A stretch of 64,000 nt of DNA from Sanguinoderma infundibulare (taxonomy: Eukaryota > Basidiomycota > Agaricomycetes > Polyporales > Polyporaceae), in contig JAVLRN010000015.1 of the NCBI GenBank assembly GCA_032821775.1, positions 62,001 through 126,000 of the forward strand, read 5' to 3'. Positions 23,104 through 34,864 of this stretch are shown piece by piece. The notes under the pieces are model-generated. The model saw only the letters and a program-made list of their open reading frames with translations, ran no database searches and was not told the origin of the DNA. Numbering within the stretch: the stretch's first letter is position 1; every line of letters starts with the position of its first letter. The position numbers and the translations under genes are program-made.

Positions 23104-24910
23104 ATGGCTGCTATCGACGACACGTCTGTATCCTCCTCCTTCGGCGTAAACGAAGTTTGCTCCTGATGCGCACACGTCACCTTCAATAGCATGGGCGCGC
23201 TGCTCCTCGGCGTGATCATCTCTGCTGCGTGAGTCCTTCCTTGATTATCACCCCGATGGATTGTTGACAGCGCTTTGACCAGTCTCTGGGGTGGTGAGTG
23301 CTTCTCTCGGCCTCCGCAATTCAAAAAGCAAGTATTCACGCCATAAATGCTCTTTGGCCTAGTATCCTGTTCGCAGGTGCTGTATTACTACACCCGCTAC
23401 CCGAATGACCCCTTCGCCATCAAGCTGCTTGTAATTTCTCGTCTCTTGCCTTTCGTAAAAGGCTTCTTTCTAAAACATCTATTAGGTGGCCGCAGTCACA
23501 ACGTCAGACACAATCCACCAAGGGTTGATCATCCATTCAAGTACGCCGCCTTTGTCGTCTGTTCGTCGCTCTGAGATCTTTAGCTGATCGTCAACCAAGT
23601 ATACTGGTACCTAATCACCCAGTTCAGCAACACGAACGCCCTTCAGTTGCTCGTTAAGACCATGCTTATCGAGCTAATATTTCAAGCCATCACCGGGTTG
23701 CTTGTTCAAGGGTGACTGATCCCACTCTCATGCTGTACCTGTCCTACTTCGACTCACCATCGCCTCAGCTTCTTCACGGTTCGCGTATGGAGGTTAAGCA
23801 AGGGAAACCTGGTCCTCGTCATCCCCGTGGTACGAATCTCTGTTCCCCGCGAGATATACGGTATATGAATGGCTTGGTCCTGGTTTGTTCACACATTTCT
23901 CTTATAGGCCGCCATGGTTCTCACCGAATTTGGTGTGTCCATAGCGTACTGTATTGTCGCGTACGTTTCCGACGTGCTCATGGGCTTGTGCAGTCATTGA
24001 CAACGTTTGTTCCCCTGTCCTTTAGTCTCTCGCGGCTCGCGACGTTTGCGGACCTGGCCAAAGTTAAGGTTGGTCTGATCGCCTTCGCGTAGCCGGACGC
24101 GTTTTCGTGCTGACCGCGCTTCCGCAGCCACTCTCTGTATGCATCAATGTCTTTTCCGCCGTGCCCGACGTTATCATCGCCGCCATCCTGTGCACCATCC
24201 TCCGCCAGTCGCGAACGGGGCTGTCCAGCTCGAACACGATGATCAACAGGCTGGTGAGTAATCGTCTATTCGTAGCCGTTCCGATATCGGTATGTGCTCA
24301 CAGAGGAGATAGATTACGTTCACCATCAGCACCGGGCTCCTGACGAGGTGAGCGTTCCGTCGTATAGATGATCTTAGGATGTCGCTGAGACCCTGCATTG
24401 CCACTGGATGCTTCCGTCCCAGTATATGCGCGGTCACGTCCTTGATCACGTTCCTCGTGCTCCCTCACACCTTCGTTTACATATGCCTCTATTTCCTCAT
24501 GGGTCGTCGTAAGCACCATGCTCCATTCACAGCCTCGGACGGGTATCGCTGATCCCACCGTCACCGCCAGTATACTCAAACTCGCTCATGGCGACACTCA
24601 ACGCACGCAAGAGCATGCGCAAAGGTTCGAGGAGCGAGGCGCCCATCTCGCTCGGGGCTGTTCATCCCAGCCCAGCGCTGGCGTCGAACCTCGCGCACCC
24701 CGCCGGCCCCGTACGTTCTCCCTCTTTCCCTCAGGCTCCCCCACCCCGCCGCTCTCCGCCACATGCCGTTCCTCATTCTGTCTGTGCTTACCACAGGCCG
24801 AGCGTTTCAACGCCATCGCCATCCGGATAGACAAGACCGAGGAGACGAAGTGCGACCCGACGGAAGGCGACAGCGAGGTCGAGTCCCGTGGCGTTCTTGC
24901 AGTTGTTTGA
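23104..24910 (+). CDS. DUF6534-type seven-span membrane protein 2
   Basis: A split gene with about 13 exons. The suggested first exon is MAAIDDT (23104..23123), joined through a donor GTCTGT to MGALLLGVIISAALWG. This gives the same 'D-[NDT]-x-G-A-x-L-x-G' opening as the paralogue at 7782. Further exons give VLYYYTRYPNDPFAIKLLVA, HSIYWYLITQFSNTNALQ, FFTVRVWRLSKGNLVLVIP, VCINVFSAVPDVIIAAILC, LRQSRTGLSSSNTMINRL, ITFTISTGLLTSICAV and FVYICLYFLMGRLYSNSLMA, then a cytosolic tail rich in Arg/Ser/Pro. The stop is at 24908..24910. The predicted topology is seven membrane spans with a cytosolic C-terminus; the role is unknown. If the first small exon is wrong, the ATG at 23191 would serve. Confidence 0.82.
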
Positions 24911-25240
24911 CAGAAAACTGACCCCAGGGTAATCTGCGCAGTACGATCACCACATCGACAAGCGGTCGCTCGAAGTCTGAGCACCGGGGTTGCCAACGGA
25001 CCTGTCCCAACAGGCGATGGTGTGACGCTCGCAGATCATGGCGGCTCATAGCACCGCGTCGTTGCTTGCTGGGTTGTCACCGTGTCTGTTAAACAGAATA
25101 AGGTCACGTCGGCTTGGATGGGCCCCGAGTCGCGGTCGGATGGTGGCGCGAGTCGCCGAGATGGAGGAGCTAGTGCTTTGAAAGGCTGTGAGTAACGTTG
25201 GAACCGTCGTTGCAGTCCTAGGTACACTAGGTACACTGGT

Positions 25241-25305
25241 CCGGTTAAGTCAAGCATCAATGGTGTATCAGTGATGTCATCGACTCGCCCAGGGTTCGAT
25301 TCCCT
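25241..25305 (+). other. tRNA-like (Pol III promoter) sequence, degenerate
   Basis: ATGGTGTATCAGTGATG resembles an A-box/D-arm, and GGGTTCGATTCCC is a full B-box with a 4-bp T-stem. The outer ends AGCA/TGCT can pair. A TTTTTT run at about 25334 and TTTTTTT at about 25349 could terminate Pol III. The anticodon arm cannot be folded, and the total is only about 60 nt, so this is a tRNA relic or the head of a SINE rather than a functional tRNA. Confidence 0.35.
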
Positions 25306-25872
25306 AAGTGCTCATACTTGCGATGGAGTGAAGTTTTTTCTCTGTCTTTTTTTGTCTACATGGTAGTTGGTGACTTGACGCTATTCCACTGAGGATTTGA
25401 GCTTAATCCTCGCTTTAACGGGGTCCACCGTTTTCAGGCGCGTTATTCTTTTCCGCCTGCCGAGAACGCACGCTATGCTATTCGACTTGTAGGTGTCGAT
25501 GGGCAGGAACGAGCCTGAAGATACTACTAAACCATTAATATTACCTCGTTGTGACATACCACTGGCCCTTCAGGTTGCGCTCACTGTGCAAACTTGAACG
25601 TTGTGCCGTGCTTCGCCAAACGACATGACTGTATATGCCCGACGCCCTGTACGCGTCATTCTAGTCTCTACCTCTTCCTACTAGATACCAGTCCACGACC
25701 ATCTTTTGAAACACCCTCGTTCCTGTATGGTAACCACGGCGTCCAAACTACCGTCCCGCCAGGTCATTGTTGACATACATCCCTAAACCGCCTTGTGCCG
25801 TTTGCCCGACGGACCACCCATTTCCTGATCCCTCGTGATCCGTGCCCAAGGGTGGCAAGACAGACTCCGGAA

Positions 25873-25980
25873 TCACAACGACTGCGGTCCGTCATCCACC
25901 ACCGCGTGGTCCGGCCACCGACCTCGCGCAAGCGCCGCGTCGAAAAGGCCGAGGACAGCTGCGCGCGTAGAGTGGCCTTC
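25873..25980 (-). pseudogene. FunK1 kinase relic (C-terminal fragment, about 35 codons)
   Basis: The minus strand reads TRAAVLGLFDAALARGRWPD and ends at a TGA (25873). It matches the 'AVL-x-LF-D-x-AL-A-R-x-x-WP' helix that follows the kinase core in the FunK1 genes of this window (for example LTHAAVLDLFDQALARDGWP in the next relic). Nothing else of the gene is recognisable here, so this is a small fragment, probably from the same event as the relic at 26160. Confidence 0.55.
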
Positions 25981-26159
25981 GCGCCCTCCACGGTCGTCTC
26001 GCTGAAAAGCGTCCTGAAGCTTCCCAGTTAACGTCGTGCAACAGCTACCCTGTTAGTTTGCGCGATCCAGATGCTTCGTGAGCCTTTCTGCTACGCTTCG
26101 TCACTGGCTCTCGGGACGCCTCCCTGCCGTCCTAGCCAACCGCTTCGATGCCACGTTTC

Positions 26160-26825
26160 AACGCATTTTTCACATCCCATGGAGGTGCGCCCAGAATGGG
26201 GAGGACACGTTCCGGCGGTGGAGAAAACCGGGTTCGTCTCCATCGTTCTCCGGGTCCGGCCAACCGTCTCGCGCGAGCGCCTGGTCAAACAGGTCGAGGA
26301 CGGCGGCGTGCGTGAGGGGTTCGTTCGGACCCGGGCCCGACCACCCGATAGACTTTTTGGAATACCAGCGTCCGGAACTCGTCATGGGCTTGTTGCCCTC
26401 GACGGTGACATCCAAACTCGGACCGGTCGAGCTGGCGGGCACGAGCCACTCTCTTTTCAGAGTCTCGGCCTGGCCATCGTTTCCGGACTGGAATATGGCC
26501 GCGCAGAGACCGGGGTCGTCCAAGTCGTGCTTGGTGTGCCGGAGCACAATCCGGAGTAGGACCCAGTAAAAGGACTCCAGGTCGTGGCACGCGGTGTGCA
26601 CGGCGTCCCTCCCCCTTAGGGGCCAGTGAGCCATGTAGCTAATCGTTCCCTGGAAACATCCTGCCGCAAGAATGGTCAGGCAAAGCAATTTAATGGAATT
26701 TGGCACTTACCCGCCGCTCTTTCAAGTCCTCTAAGCCGCATCCATCAGCCATAGGATCCCTTTCGTCATCGAGCTGTGGTCAAAATCGTGAAGGGAGCCT
26801 CGGAATATTTCCTGTGTTGGAGCAG
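26160..26825 (-). pseudogene. FunK1 kinase relic (C-lobe, 5' truncated and frameshifted)
   Basis: From 26825 the minus strand reads FRGSLHDFDHSSMTKG (the DFD motif of FunK1). A frameshift then leads into DPMADGCGLEDLKERR, a normal intron (GTAAGT to TTTCCAG, ending near 26654), and GTISYMAHWPLRGRDAVHTA then CHDLESFYWVLLRIVLRHTK, the conserved C-lobe. The helix LTHAAVLDLFDQALARDGWP follows before the stop. The N-terminal half and the HRD loop are missing: the triplets for GNI sit directly before FRGSL, implying an internal deletion. It is closer in wording to other fungal FunK1 proteins than to the four intact copies here. Confidence 0.75.
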
Positions 26826-26829
26826 ACAG

Positions 26830-28076
26830 TGTTGTGAGCCAGAGGACCAGTTAGTCGGAAAGGGATTGAAGGGAAAGAAGGGACTCGGACTCGGAGGGAG
26901 GACGCTGGCCACTGAGAATAATCGGCAGATCCCGGGCTACGATGATACGTAATGCACGTGACAACACGTCGGGCGCAGTTTGGAATCGTCGTCTGGTTGT
27001 CACCTTTGGCACAACCGAGTCTTCTACCATGTTGTCGCAGCTCTGGGGGCCTTAGGTAGATGTTGGAGGTCAGTCGTATCCTTCAAGTTCGAGATCTAAA
27101 CAATACCCAATCACACCCCATTCAGAAAGCCGTACACGTCATTCCATAGCAAGCACGCAGTACTCAGGTATTGTCGGAACAACATTCGATGGCAATGTAT
27201 CCCAAGTACCAGCACTGACTTCCAAGTACTTTCGATCCGTCGTCGCTTTACCACAACTAAGTATTAGACACGTGCGGGTCATAATGGGCTGACGAAGCAT
27301 CTGTCAAGAAGGACGCACTCGGCGTGGTCTAGGTACCCCGAGCGAGCGACATATATGTATTCGGAGATTTGTTATGTTGACCTGGAAGCGCGAGGTCACT
27401 CCGGAGGAGAACAAGAAACTGTTTGGATGTTGCGGAGGTACGCCCAATTGTGTCCATGGCATCGGTACTTAGACGCCTTATCAGGGGAAGTTCGAGGATA
27501 GATCGTGCGGATGTTTGAAGCTGTATGGACGCGAAGTCTACGGAGGGGCTTGAATGAGATCACGCCGAGTCGCGCCCACGCGTGAACGATCTGGTGATGA
27601 TTAACGTTGGTTAGCCTCACGGGCGTACATGTACATTGAATACTGACCTTGCTAGTCCACCCGGCTGCATTCTGTGACTTCAACTGGATGGCAGATTGCA
27701 CCGATTGCCAAACAACTAATGGATTACTGGATTCTGGGTATGACGTAGTCTCTTGGGTGATATCACCCTTCACGCAACCGGTGGATCCACCCATCCCCAG
27801 TGTTGAGGTACGCACACTCTCATCCCGCCCACTACGATGCTTTCCACTGCTGCTGCTAATTTCCTGTTCTTGTTCTCTGCGAAGGACGATCCCTATGAAG
27901 AATCCGAGCCGTTTGGTCGTTCGGCTGACTGTCGATCCCCAGCGAGCCGAACCGAGCTAGGCTCCGGTGGGCTGGTCAGCCTCTCGACACTGGGTAATAG
28001 GTCGCGAAGCCTCGCCGCTCTCATTCCTCACCACTTCCACCAGGGTAGCAGGTTCCGGACGAAGACGCAGCCCATC
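26830..28076. other. Intergenic, 1.2 kb, no supported gene
   Basis: This is spacer between the FunK1 relic and the AGC-like kinase, with no convincing coding content. The 3' part is the likely promoter of the kinase. Confidence 0.5.
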
Positions 28077-30616
28077 ATGATCTTCTCCCTCAAACGTCTC
28101 CTCGCTGGCTTCGTCAAGATGAGGCCTGACGCTACCGCGGCGGTCATCGAGGCTGTGCCCGTCGCCGCGGTCGTCTACCCGCTCGAGGACGGAGGTGTGG
28201 CCAGGAACCCGGTGCGTCTGATCCTGATACTCACCATGCACAGGAGAGGCTCACTAGTCGCTGTCCGGGTAGACCGTGGACCATCTTCTTGCGAGCTTCT
28301 CCACCACGCCATTGCAGGACTCGATGCAGGCCACAGATGAGTCCCATGTCACTGTCCCGCCTCCTCCGTCCGCCAAACCGGCCCGCCGCATTCTCCCCAA
28401 GCGTCTGAACTGGAAGCGTCTCTTCAGACGTGACTGCTCAGCAAAGAGCGCCGCGGACCAGTTGAGCACGAAGCGATTCGTCGTCCTGTCCGTTCTCGGT
28501 GAGGGCGGGCAGGGCATCGTCTACCACGTGAGGGATCGTGCTACCAAGGCTTCTTACGCATTGAAGGTGATCCGAAAGAACAAGGCCGAAGAGGAGTTCT
28601 ACACCAGCCTCTTCAATGAGCAATATGTTCTGAGGACGGTAGCTGGAGACCCGAAGTTCGCGAATCTGCATGCCACCTTCCAGGATGACAAACACTTCTA
28701 TTTCATCATGGTGAGTCATGCATCGTCCTTGACTGAGCAGCTGTAATTCTGACTTTGCCGCGAAAGGACATGTACAAGAACGGCAACCTCACCTCGCAGA
28801 TGCCGATCATGGAGCGACTGGGTGAACATAGAGAGACCCTCGCGCGGATTTATGCGGCACAACTGGTGAGTGTTCCATTTCCTGCTTCCGAGGTACAATG
28901 TCTCACTCCAGGTTTTGTTAGGTCGTCGCTATCGAAGCGCTTCATAAACGTCGCATCCTCCACCGCGACATCAAGCTGGAGAACATCTTCATCGGTGCGA
29001 ACCTGACTGAGATCGTCCTCGGCGACTTCGGCCTCTGCCACACCTTCGGCCGCTCGGTGGATGAGCAGCCATGGCGCCAGGCTGGCGTCGACGACTGGGT
29101 GATGCCCGAGGATCGCCCTGGTCACGATCACGACTCAGGCGACAAAGCAACGTTGCTCTGTGGCTCGCCCGGCTACATTGCGCCGGAGGTGTTCGGCATG
29201 GAAGGGTACTCCTATCCGGCCGACATCTTCTCGTTCGGCGTGACTGTGCACGAGCTGCTTCTTGGCACGGTGCGTTTCTTCGAAGCCTTTTACGAGTCCG
29301 AAGGTTGACGGTGACGGTCGGAATGCGATAGTATCCCTTCGGCCCGAACAACTCGGAAGAGTTCGAACACTTCAAAGAGCTGACTCTTCATCGCGAGTTG
29401 GTTATCGACGCAAGTGTGAGCCCGGAGGCTGCTGATCTCCTCCGGAGGGTATGTGGTTCATTCTCGCATCTAGTGTCCGGCTTCTTGACTAGCTTTGGAT
29501 AGGTCTTGGCAAAGGACCCTAGCCAACGTCCGGGGTGGGACGAGATCAAGGCACACCCGTGGTTCGAGTCCACGTAAGTGTTCAGCTGTATATACTCGGA
29601 GATGGGCTGACGAGTTTTGTAGCGACTGGGACATTATCGCGCGCAAGTCTCAGCCTTCGGCATCCGCGTCGGACGAGGAGTCCCAGAAACCTGTACGTTC
29701 ATGTCGTATCATGCCCCGTCTTGAGTGCCAATATTGTCTCCAGACCTCAGCAGCCCGATCTGTCAAGTTCTGGAAGCCGTGCCCCAAGGACGACGCTCGG
29801 TTCTGGTTTTTCAACTGGGACGGCTCGCAGCCTCAGTCTTCGGTGTCGACGACCAGCGTGGGTTCCATCTCCGACAACTGGGTGCCGCCTCGGGACACCT
29901 TTGAGGGCATGGGTTGGCCTGCGGAGACCGACACTGTGGCGTGCCCGTCCATCAAGCCCTCTCCGTCTCAGGACGCTCCCATCCTCGTCCCAGCTTCATT
30001 GAACGTGCACCAGTCGTACTCTGCGATCGTTGTCGAAGCGCCGTTCTCCGAGGCTTCGTTCTCTCACCCCGACGACATCGGGGAGGCCACGGCGATCACG
30101 CATGAGGCCATCTCCAACGCCGACGTCGTCAACGGCGCCGCGACCACCGCCAGCGCCGACGCAACCGTGTACTCTCCTTCGTCATCTTCCCTTACCATTT
30201 CCCTCTCGCACGACTTTAGCATGGACCTCGTCACCGACCTATCCCCCAGCTCAAGTTCCAGCGAGATGGATATGTCTACGCTATGGGCGAGATCTATATG
30301 CGACCGGGCGTTCTCCCCGAGTCCCCTGTCCTTGGACGCCGCCGCATCCAAGAGTGTGTCGTTCGCCGTCGATTCGCTTCCCGCTTCCCGGTCCGGCGGG
30401 TCGACTTCACCATCAGGCTCACTGTCCGGTTCGACTTCCACCGCCATCTCAAGCACCGCATGCTCGAATGATAAGGCGAATCATTCTTCGCCTTTGTCTT
30501 CGCGCGGGTGGGCCAAGTTCACTGGGAAGGTCAAGGGCTGGTGCTCGAAGTTGACCGGGCCGAAGGGGGGTCGCCAGCGCGAGAAGGTGTCCAACGCCTC
30601 TGCACGGTTTCAGTGA
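28077..30616 (+). CDS. AGC-like Ser/Thr protein kinase with long Ser-rich tail
   Basis: Eight exons (introns 28212..28317, 28711..28766, 28866..28921, 29270..29331, 29449..29502, 29574..29622, 29693..29743) splice exactly to 701 aa. The kinase domain spans about residues 100-350: Gly loop GEGGQGIVYHV (106-116), K128 in YALKVI, E146, catalytic loop HRDIKLEN (D225, N230), DFG at 244-246 and the activation-segment end LCGSPGYIAPEV. The domain order and the APE segment fit an active AGC/CAMK-type kinase. An insert of about 40 residues lies between DFG and the APE segment. The tail of about 300 residues is Ser/Thr/Pro/Asp-rich and probably disordered, ending in a basic cluster (GWCSKLTGPKGGRQREK). 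The start MIFSLKRLLAG at 28077 is supported by phase. Substrate unknown. Confidence 0.88.
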
Positions 30617-31604
30617 GGGAGATACGGTCCTATTCGCAAGTTGCAGGAGATATGACTCGGCGCGTATACGGTTTGGAAGGTATTGGTTTTCACCAGGTTG
30701 TGGTCTCACACTTGTTTATACCTTTTTGGGATACGGTTACATTCACACTCACTTTACTCGTACTTCGCACACCCCCTAGGAGGGTATCCCTTCCTGGTTT
30801 GTATACCACGTACTCATTGAATCGGACGGAGTGGCAATTGCATGCATTTTTGACTGCCTCTTGGTCGTCTGAAGTCTCTCGATCCTTCTGAAACTTTTGG
30901 GTGACGCGGGTCGTACGTGGTGCAAATGTCGTCTCGGCAATCTTGACTACGCGAGCGATCGCGAACGTAAAGCACGACAAAGTACTGGCAGGACAATCGA
31001 GACAGGCTCTCTTTGTCCAAAGGCAGGATATACACGTGTCCATGTGCCCCTCGCTTCCTCGGACGTGCGTTCACAGGCAGCTCCACAACAGTGCAAATGT
31101 GTTCGGCTGTCGGTCGATAAATGCGCCTCCTCTTTCGGCTAGCCGGTCTCCGCCGGCGGTTTGACGGAGAACTTGAGATGTTCAGTAACCACACGGCTGG
31201 CTCTTCACACTCGCTTCATGAATCACTCCAACGCCAATCAAGCCGAAACAGGCTCTCCCATCCCATCAACGCGCACTCGGTCTGCGTCCTCCGTCGGGAG
31301 AGCCCCATTCGCGCTTGCTACAAGCTCCAAGCCTCAAACTGCCATGCCTCCAAGCTTCATGCTCACCACCCGCAGTCGCTCCGCCCTCAGCGCCACTGAC
31401 GCAACCGAAGGTGTTTTGGCTGCGCCTCGCGATTGGATTCAGAGGCACGGAGATCAGCCATTTGCGGCGGGTGGGCGTGTCTAGCCACGCGATTCGCATG
31501 ATCATGACCAACATACGTAGGGAGCTGTATCACGATGTGGCGACCAAGTGAGCATGCTGCCGCTTTCTTGTACGGACCTCGCCCTGATGGCGAGAGTCGA
31601 GGGC
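30617..31604. other. Intergenic, about 1 kb, no firm gene
   Basis: A short frame at about 31215..31484 on the plus strand begins MNHSNANQAETGSPIPSTRT and is Ser/Thr/Arg-rich, but it has no continuation and abuts the inverted-repeat element. It may be a gene fragment. Nothing else was seen. Confidence 0.4.
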
Positions 31605-31957
31605 TTACAGTGCTTTGCAAAAAGCACTGCAGGTCGCGCGCCAGCGCAAGGCTGTTTGTCGAAGTTGTTTGAATGGTCGAGAAGACGCCAGTGCGTTCGA
31701 GAGCCATCGCCCAGAAAGAGCGGCCCTTGAGCCCTAATCGTCCTCAAAACACTGCATACGTCTTTACTAGTATGAAGCGGACGTGAGCGTGTAATTTTCG
31801 AGCAGGAATAGGGGTGGTGTCCCGAGAACCATTCTGAGAGGGCGTAAATGCGGCAAGCGCGCGATGCCCGAAACAGGAAGTTCCCCGGCAGAACAAACAG
31901 GAGCAAACAGCCTTGCGCTGGCGCGCGACCTGCAGTGTTTTTTGCAAAGCACTGTAA
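31605..31957. repeat. Snap-back element: 53-bp inverted arms around a 247-bp core
   Basis: The 53 bases at 31605..31657 (starting TTACAGTGCTTTGC, ending CAAGGCTGTTT) are the reverse complement of 31905..31957 with a single mismatch. Each arm also holds an inner palindrome (AGTGCTTTGCAAAAAGCACT). The 247-base core has no supported gene. The layout resembles a MITE or a recent inverted duplication. I could not identify a clear target-site duplication. Confidence 0.85.
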
Positions 31958-32935
31958 GTCGGATCGGCGTCGACGCGCGATGCTCGTTAACGGCGCGTCC
32001 TTGACCTCGAGACAGCTGCCAGTGCGACTGGCGCACGTACTGTATACGTGACTCGGACAACCTTGGATGATTGTTTGGGTTCCCGCGATTACGGAGGTGC
32101 CAACACTGCCATGGCAACATTCTGACGAGGTCGGACGACCTGTGTATAAAAGGAAAGCCACGAGGGTAGCTTCGCGAGCCTCAGGCTGCCGTGTATGCAG
32201 CTCACAAATAAAACAACTCTAATCGACAGGAGCTAGCAACGACAGCGTGAGGAAACGGTGCGCGCGACTATGTGGCATGTACGCTTACCTTTGGAGACGA
32301 GCAAGCACCTTCAAAATTGGTCGCCCAAGGTGCAGCTATCTTCACTGCAGTGCAGCAAATGTTGTTATCGGTTTGCCAAGGAGGGCGGGTCCGAATGCGA
32401 TCTGTGTCAAGGCACGGAAGATTAGATGCTGGCATTCCAAGTCTGCGGCCCCTGGGAAGCCAGAAGTTGGGTTCTGGCGTGCAGTACCGAGTACTTATCG
32501 ATTGTCTCGTGAGATATCGACTTGGACGGTATGGACGACTCGACACCTGAACCGATGTTGAGTGGCATGCCAAGTCGGAGGGTGTTCCTCTCGCATTCAG
32601 ACCGTCCGCAACAGTGCGCTACTGGGAAGGAGAGTCCGTCCGAACGCATGTGTGGATCACAAGTCAAACTTGAGTAATTGTTAATGGAGTCGCAGGCGTG
32701 CATTCATCTCCGGACGTCGTCGAAAATGAGGCAAGACATGCAAACACACAAAAATCATATTATATGAAGCCACGAGGGCCGAGTAACATTAAGGTTCAAA
32801 TGCGAGAATGTTGGTACCCACGAAGCCGTTCACACCGGACCTGAGGGATTGGGGAAGGGTAAGAAGCCGTGGTAGGGAAGCCAGAGGGAGGCTGCCGCGG
32901 GATGCTGTCAAGCGACGAACGGAGTGGTCAAGATC
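31958..32935. other. Intergenic, about 1 kb
   Basis: No gene is supported. The last 130 bp before 32936 are the 3' flank of the collagen-like gene. Overlapping frames on both strands have no splice partners. Confidence 0.45.
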
Positions 32936-34864
32936 TCAAGCCCTGTGGGGGCCACCAGCGGCACCTCCAGCACCTCCAGCGGCACCGCCGTTACCTCCAG
33001 CAGGACCACCGTTGCCACCCGCGGGACCACCGTTACCACCAGCAGGACCACCGTTACCGTTATCGCCAACAGGACCGCCGTTCAAGCCGCCAGGAAAACC
33101 CCCGATGGGGCCACCAGGGAAAGGAGGAAGCGGGCCGGGAGGGGGAGGAATGACGTGGGGAGGCGGGGGCGGCGGAAGACCACGACCCTTGTGGCCACCA
33201 GCGGGACCGCCGGCGCCACCAGCGGGACCACCGTTGCCACCAGCAGGACCACCGTTACCACCAGCAGGACCGCGGTTGCCACCAACAGGACCTCCGACGG
33301 GTCCGCCGGCAGGAGGAGGAGGAGGAAGAGGGCCAGGAGGGGGAGGAGTGAAATGAGGAGGCGGGGGAGGCGGGGGAGCGCGGGCCCTGTGGCCACCCGC
33401 GGCACCACCAGCACCTCCAGCGGCACCACCCTGGCCGCCAGCGGGACCGCCGTTACCGCCAGCAAGACCGCCGTTACCGTTACCGCCAACAGGACCACCG
33501 TTCAAGCCGCCAGGAAAACCCCCGATGGGGCCACCGGGGAAAGGAGGAAGCGGGCCGGGAGGCGGAGGAATGACATGAGGAGGCGGGGGCGGGGGGAGAG
33601 CGGCCTCGCGGACCTTGTGGCCACCAGCGGCACCACCATTGCCGCCAGCGGAACCGCCGTTACCGCCAGCGGGACCGCCGTTACCACCAGCAGGACTGCC
33701 GTTACCGTTACCGCCAACAGGGCCGCCGTTGAAGCCGCCAGGAAGACCCCAGACGGGGCCACCGGCGAGAGGAGGAAGAGGGCCAGGAGGGGGAGGAATG
33801 ACATGAGGGGGCGGGGGCGGCGGGAGAGCGCGGGCCCTGTGGCCACCCGCGGCACCACCAGCACCTCCAGCGGCACCACCATTGCCACCAGCACCTCCAG
33901 CGGCACCACCAGCACCACCAGCGGCACCACCATTGCCGCCGTTACCGCCAGCGGGACCGCCGTTACCGTTACCGCCAACAGGACCGCCGTTGAAGCCGCC
34001 AGGAAGACCCCAGACGGGGCCACCGGCGAAAGGAGGAAGCGGGCCGGGAGGCGGAGGAATGACGTGGGGAGGCGGGGGGGGAGCGGCCTCGCGGACCTTG
34101 TGGCCACCAGCGGCACCGCCAGCACCACCGGCGGGGCCGCCGGCATTACCAGTCTGACCCTGCCCTGCTGGACCTTGGCCTTGGGCACCTTGACCTTGGG
34201 CACCACCACGAAGGCCACCGGCACCACCACGAAGGCCACCGGCACCGGCAGGACCACCCTGAGGACCGCCAGCCTGAGGACCGTACGGCCACCAAGGCTC
34301 AGGGTCATAGCCGTAGTACGGAGGCGACGGCGGCGGGGGAAGCGGCGAGGCGGACTGGGTCTTGACGGCCTGGTACACAACGTTCACGTCTCCCTGGGTC
34401 GCGCCGCCGGCGAAGGTAGCGGTGAAGGGAACGTCGGTGCCGCACACGGCAAACGCGGCCTTGACGCCGTCTGCGTGATAGCCGTTGCATTAGCACTCGT
34501 CCTAGCACGGCGCAGACGGCAGCAGCGCCGACTCACCAGCAAAGTCGGCCTGGGTGATGGTGACGGTAGCGTTCGACACGGCGGGCGTGACGGTGAACTT
34601 GACGCTGCCTGACTGTGCGACGGTCGAGCTGGCCGAGACCTGCTGCATGGCAGTGTTCGTCGAGGTGGAGTCGAGCGGACTGAAAAAAGAACAAGATGCG
34701 TGAATGAGCATCTATACGCCTATCGGAAGAGGGGAGACAAGGGGGGCTCACGTCTTGCTCGTGCAGACGACATTCGAGGTCGTCTCGTTGCGGGCGACGA
34801 GAGGAGCCCCGTACCCGGACACGGCGAGTGCGGTGAGAGCGAGCAAGATGGCAGCGGAGCGCAT
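32936..34864 (-). CDS. Secreted collagen-like Gly/Pro-repeat protein
   Basis: Three exons (34864..34752, 34679..34537, 34470..32936; introns 72 and 66 nt) splice exactly to 596 aa. A signal peptide (MRSAAILLALTALAVSG) precedes a head domain of about 90 residues. This domain is Ser/Thr-rich, probably beta, with two cysteines (NVVCTSK and FAVCGTDVPFTATFAGGATQ). A Pro/Tyr linker (SPPYYGYDPEPWWPYGPQAG) leads into about 430 residues of low complexity: five imperfect blocks of 65-85 residues. Each block is built as PPPPPHVIPPPPGPLPPF, then PGGFNGGPVGGNGNGGPAGG, then runs of (PAGGNGG)n or (AAGGAGG)n, and a short polar link (HKVREA or HRARA). The G-x-x periodicity is collagen- or elastin-like but not a strict triplet. 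I infer an extracellular structural or wall protein. I know no named family. Confidence 0.82.

Noticed and set aside
32924..34612. A 562-residue plus-strand frame opposite the collagen-like gene
   Set aside because: It is the complement of Gly/Pro codon repeats (GGN/CCN give open Thr/Ala/Arg frames on the other strand). The minus strand has a signal peptide, correct introns and a conserved head domain.
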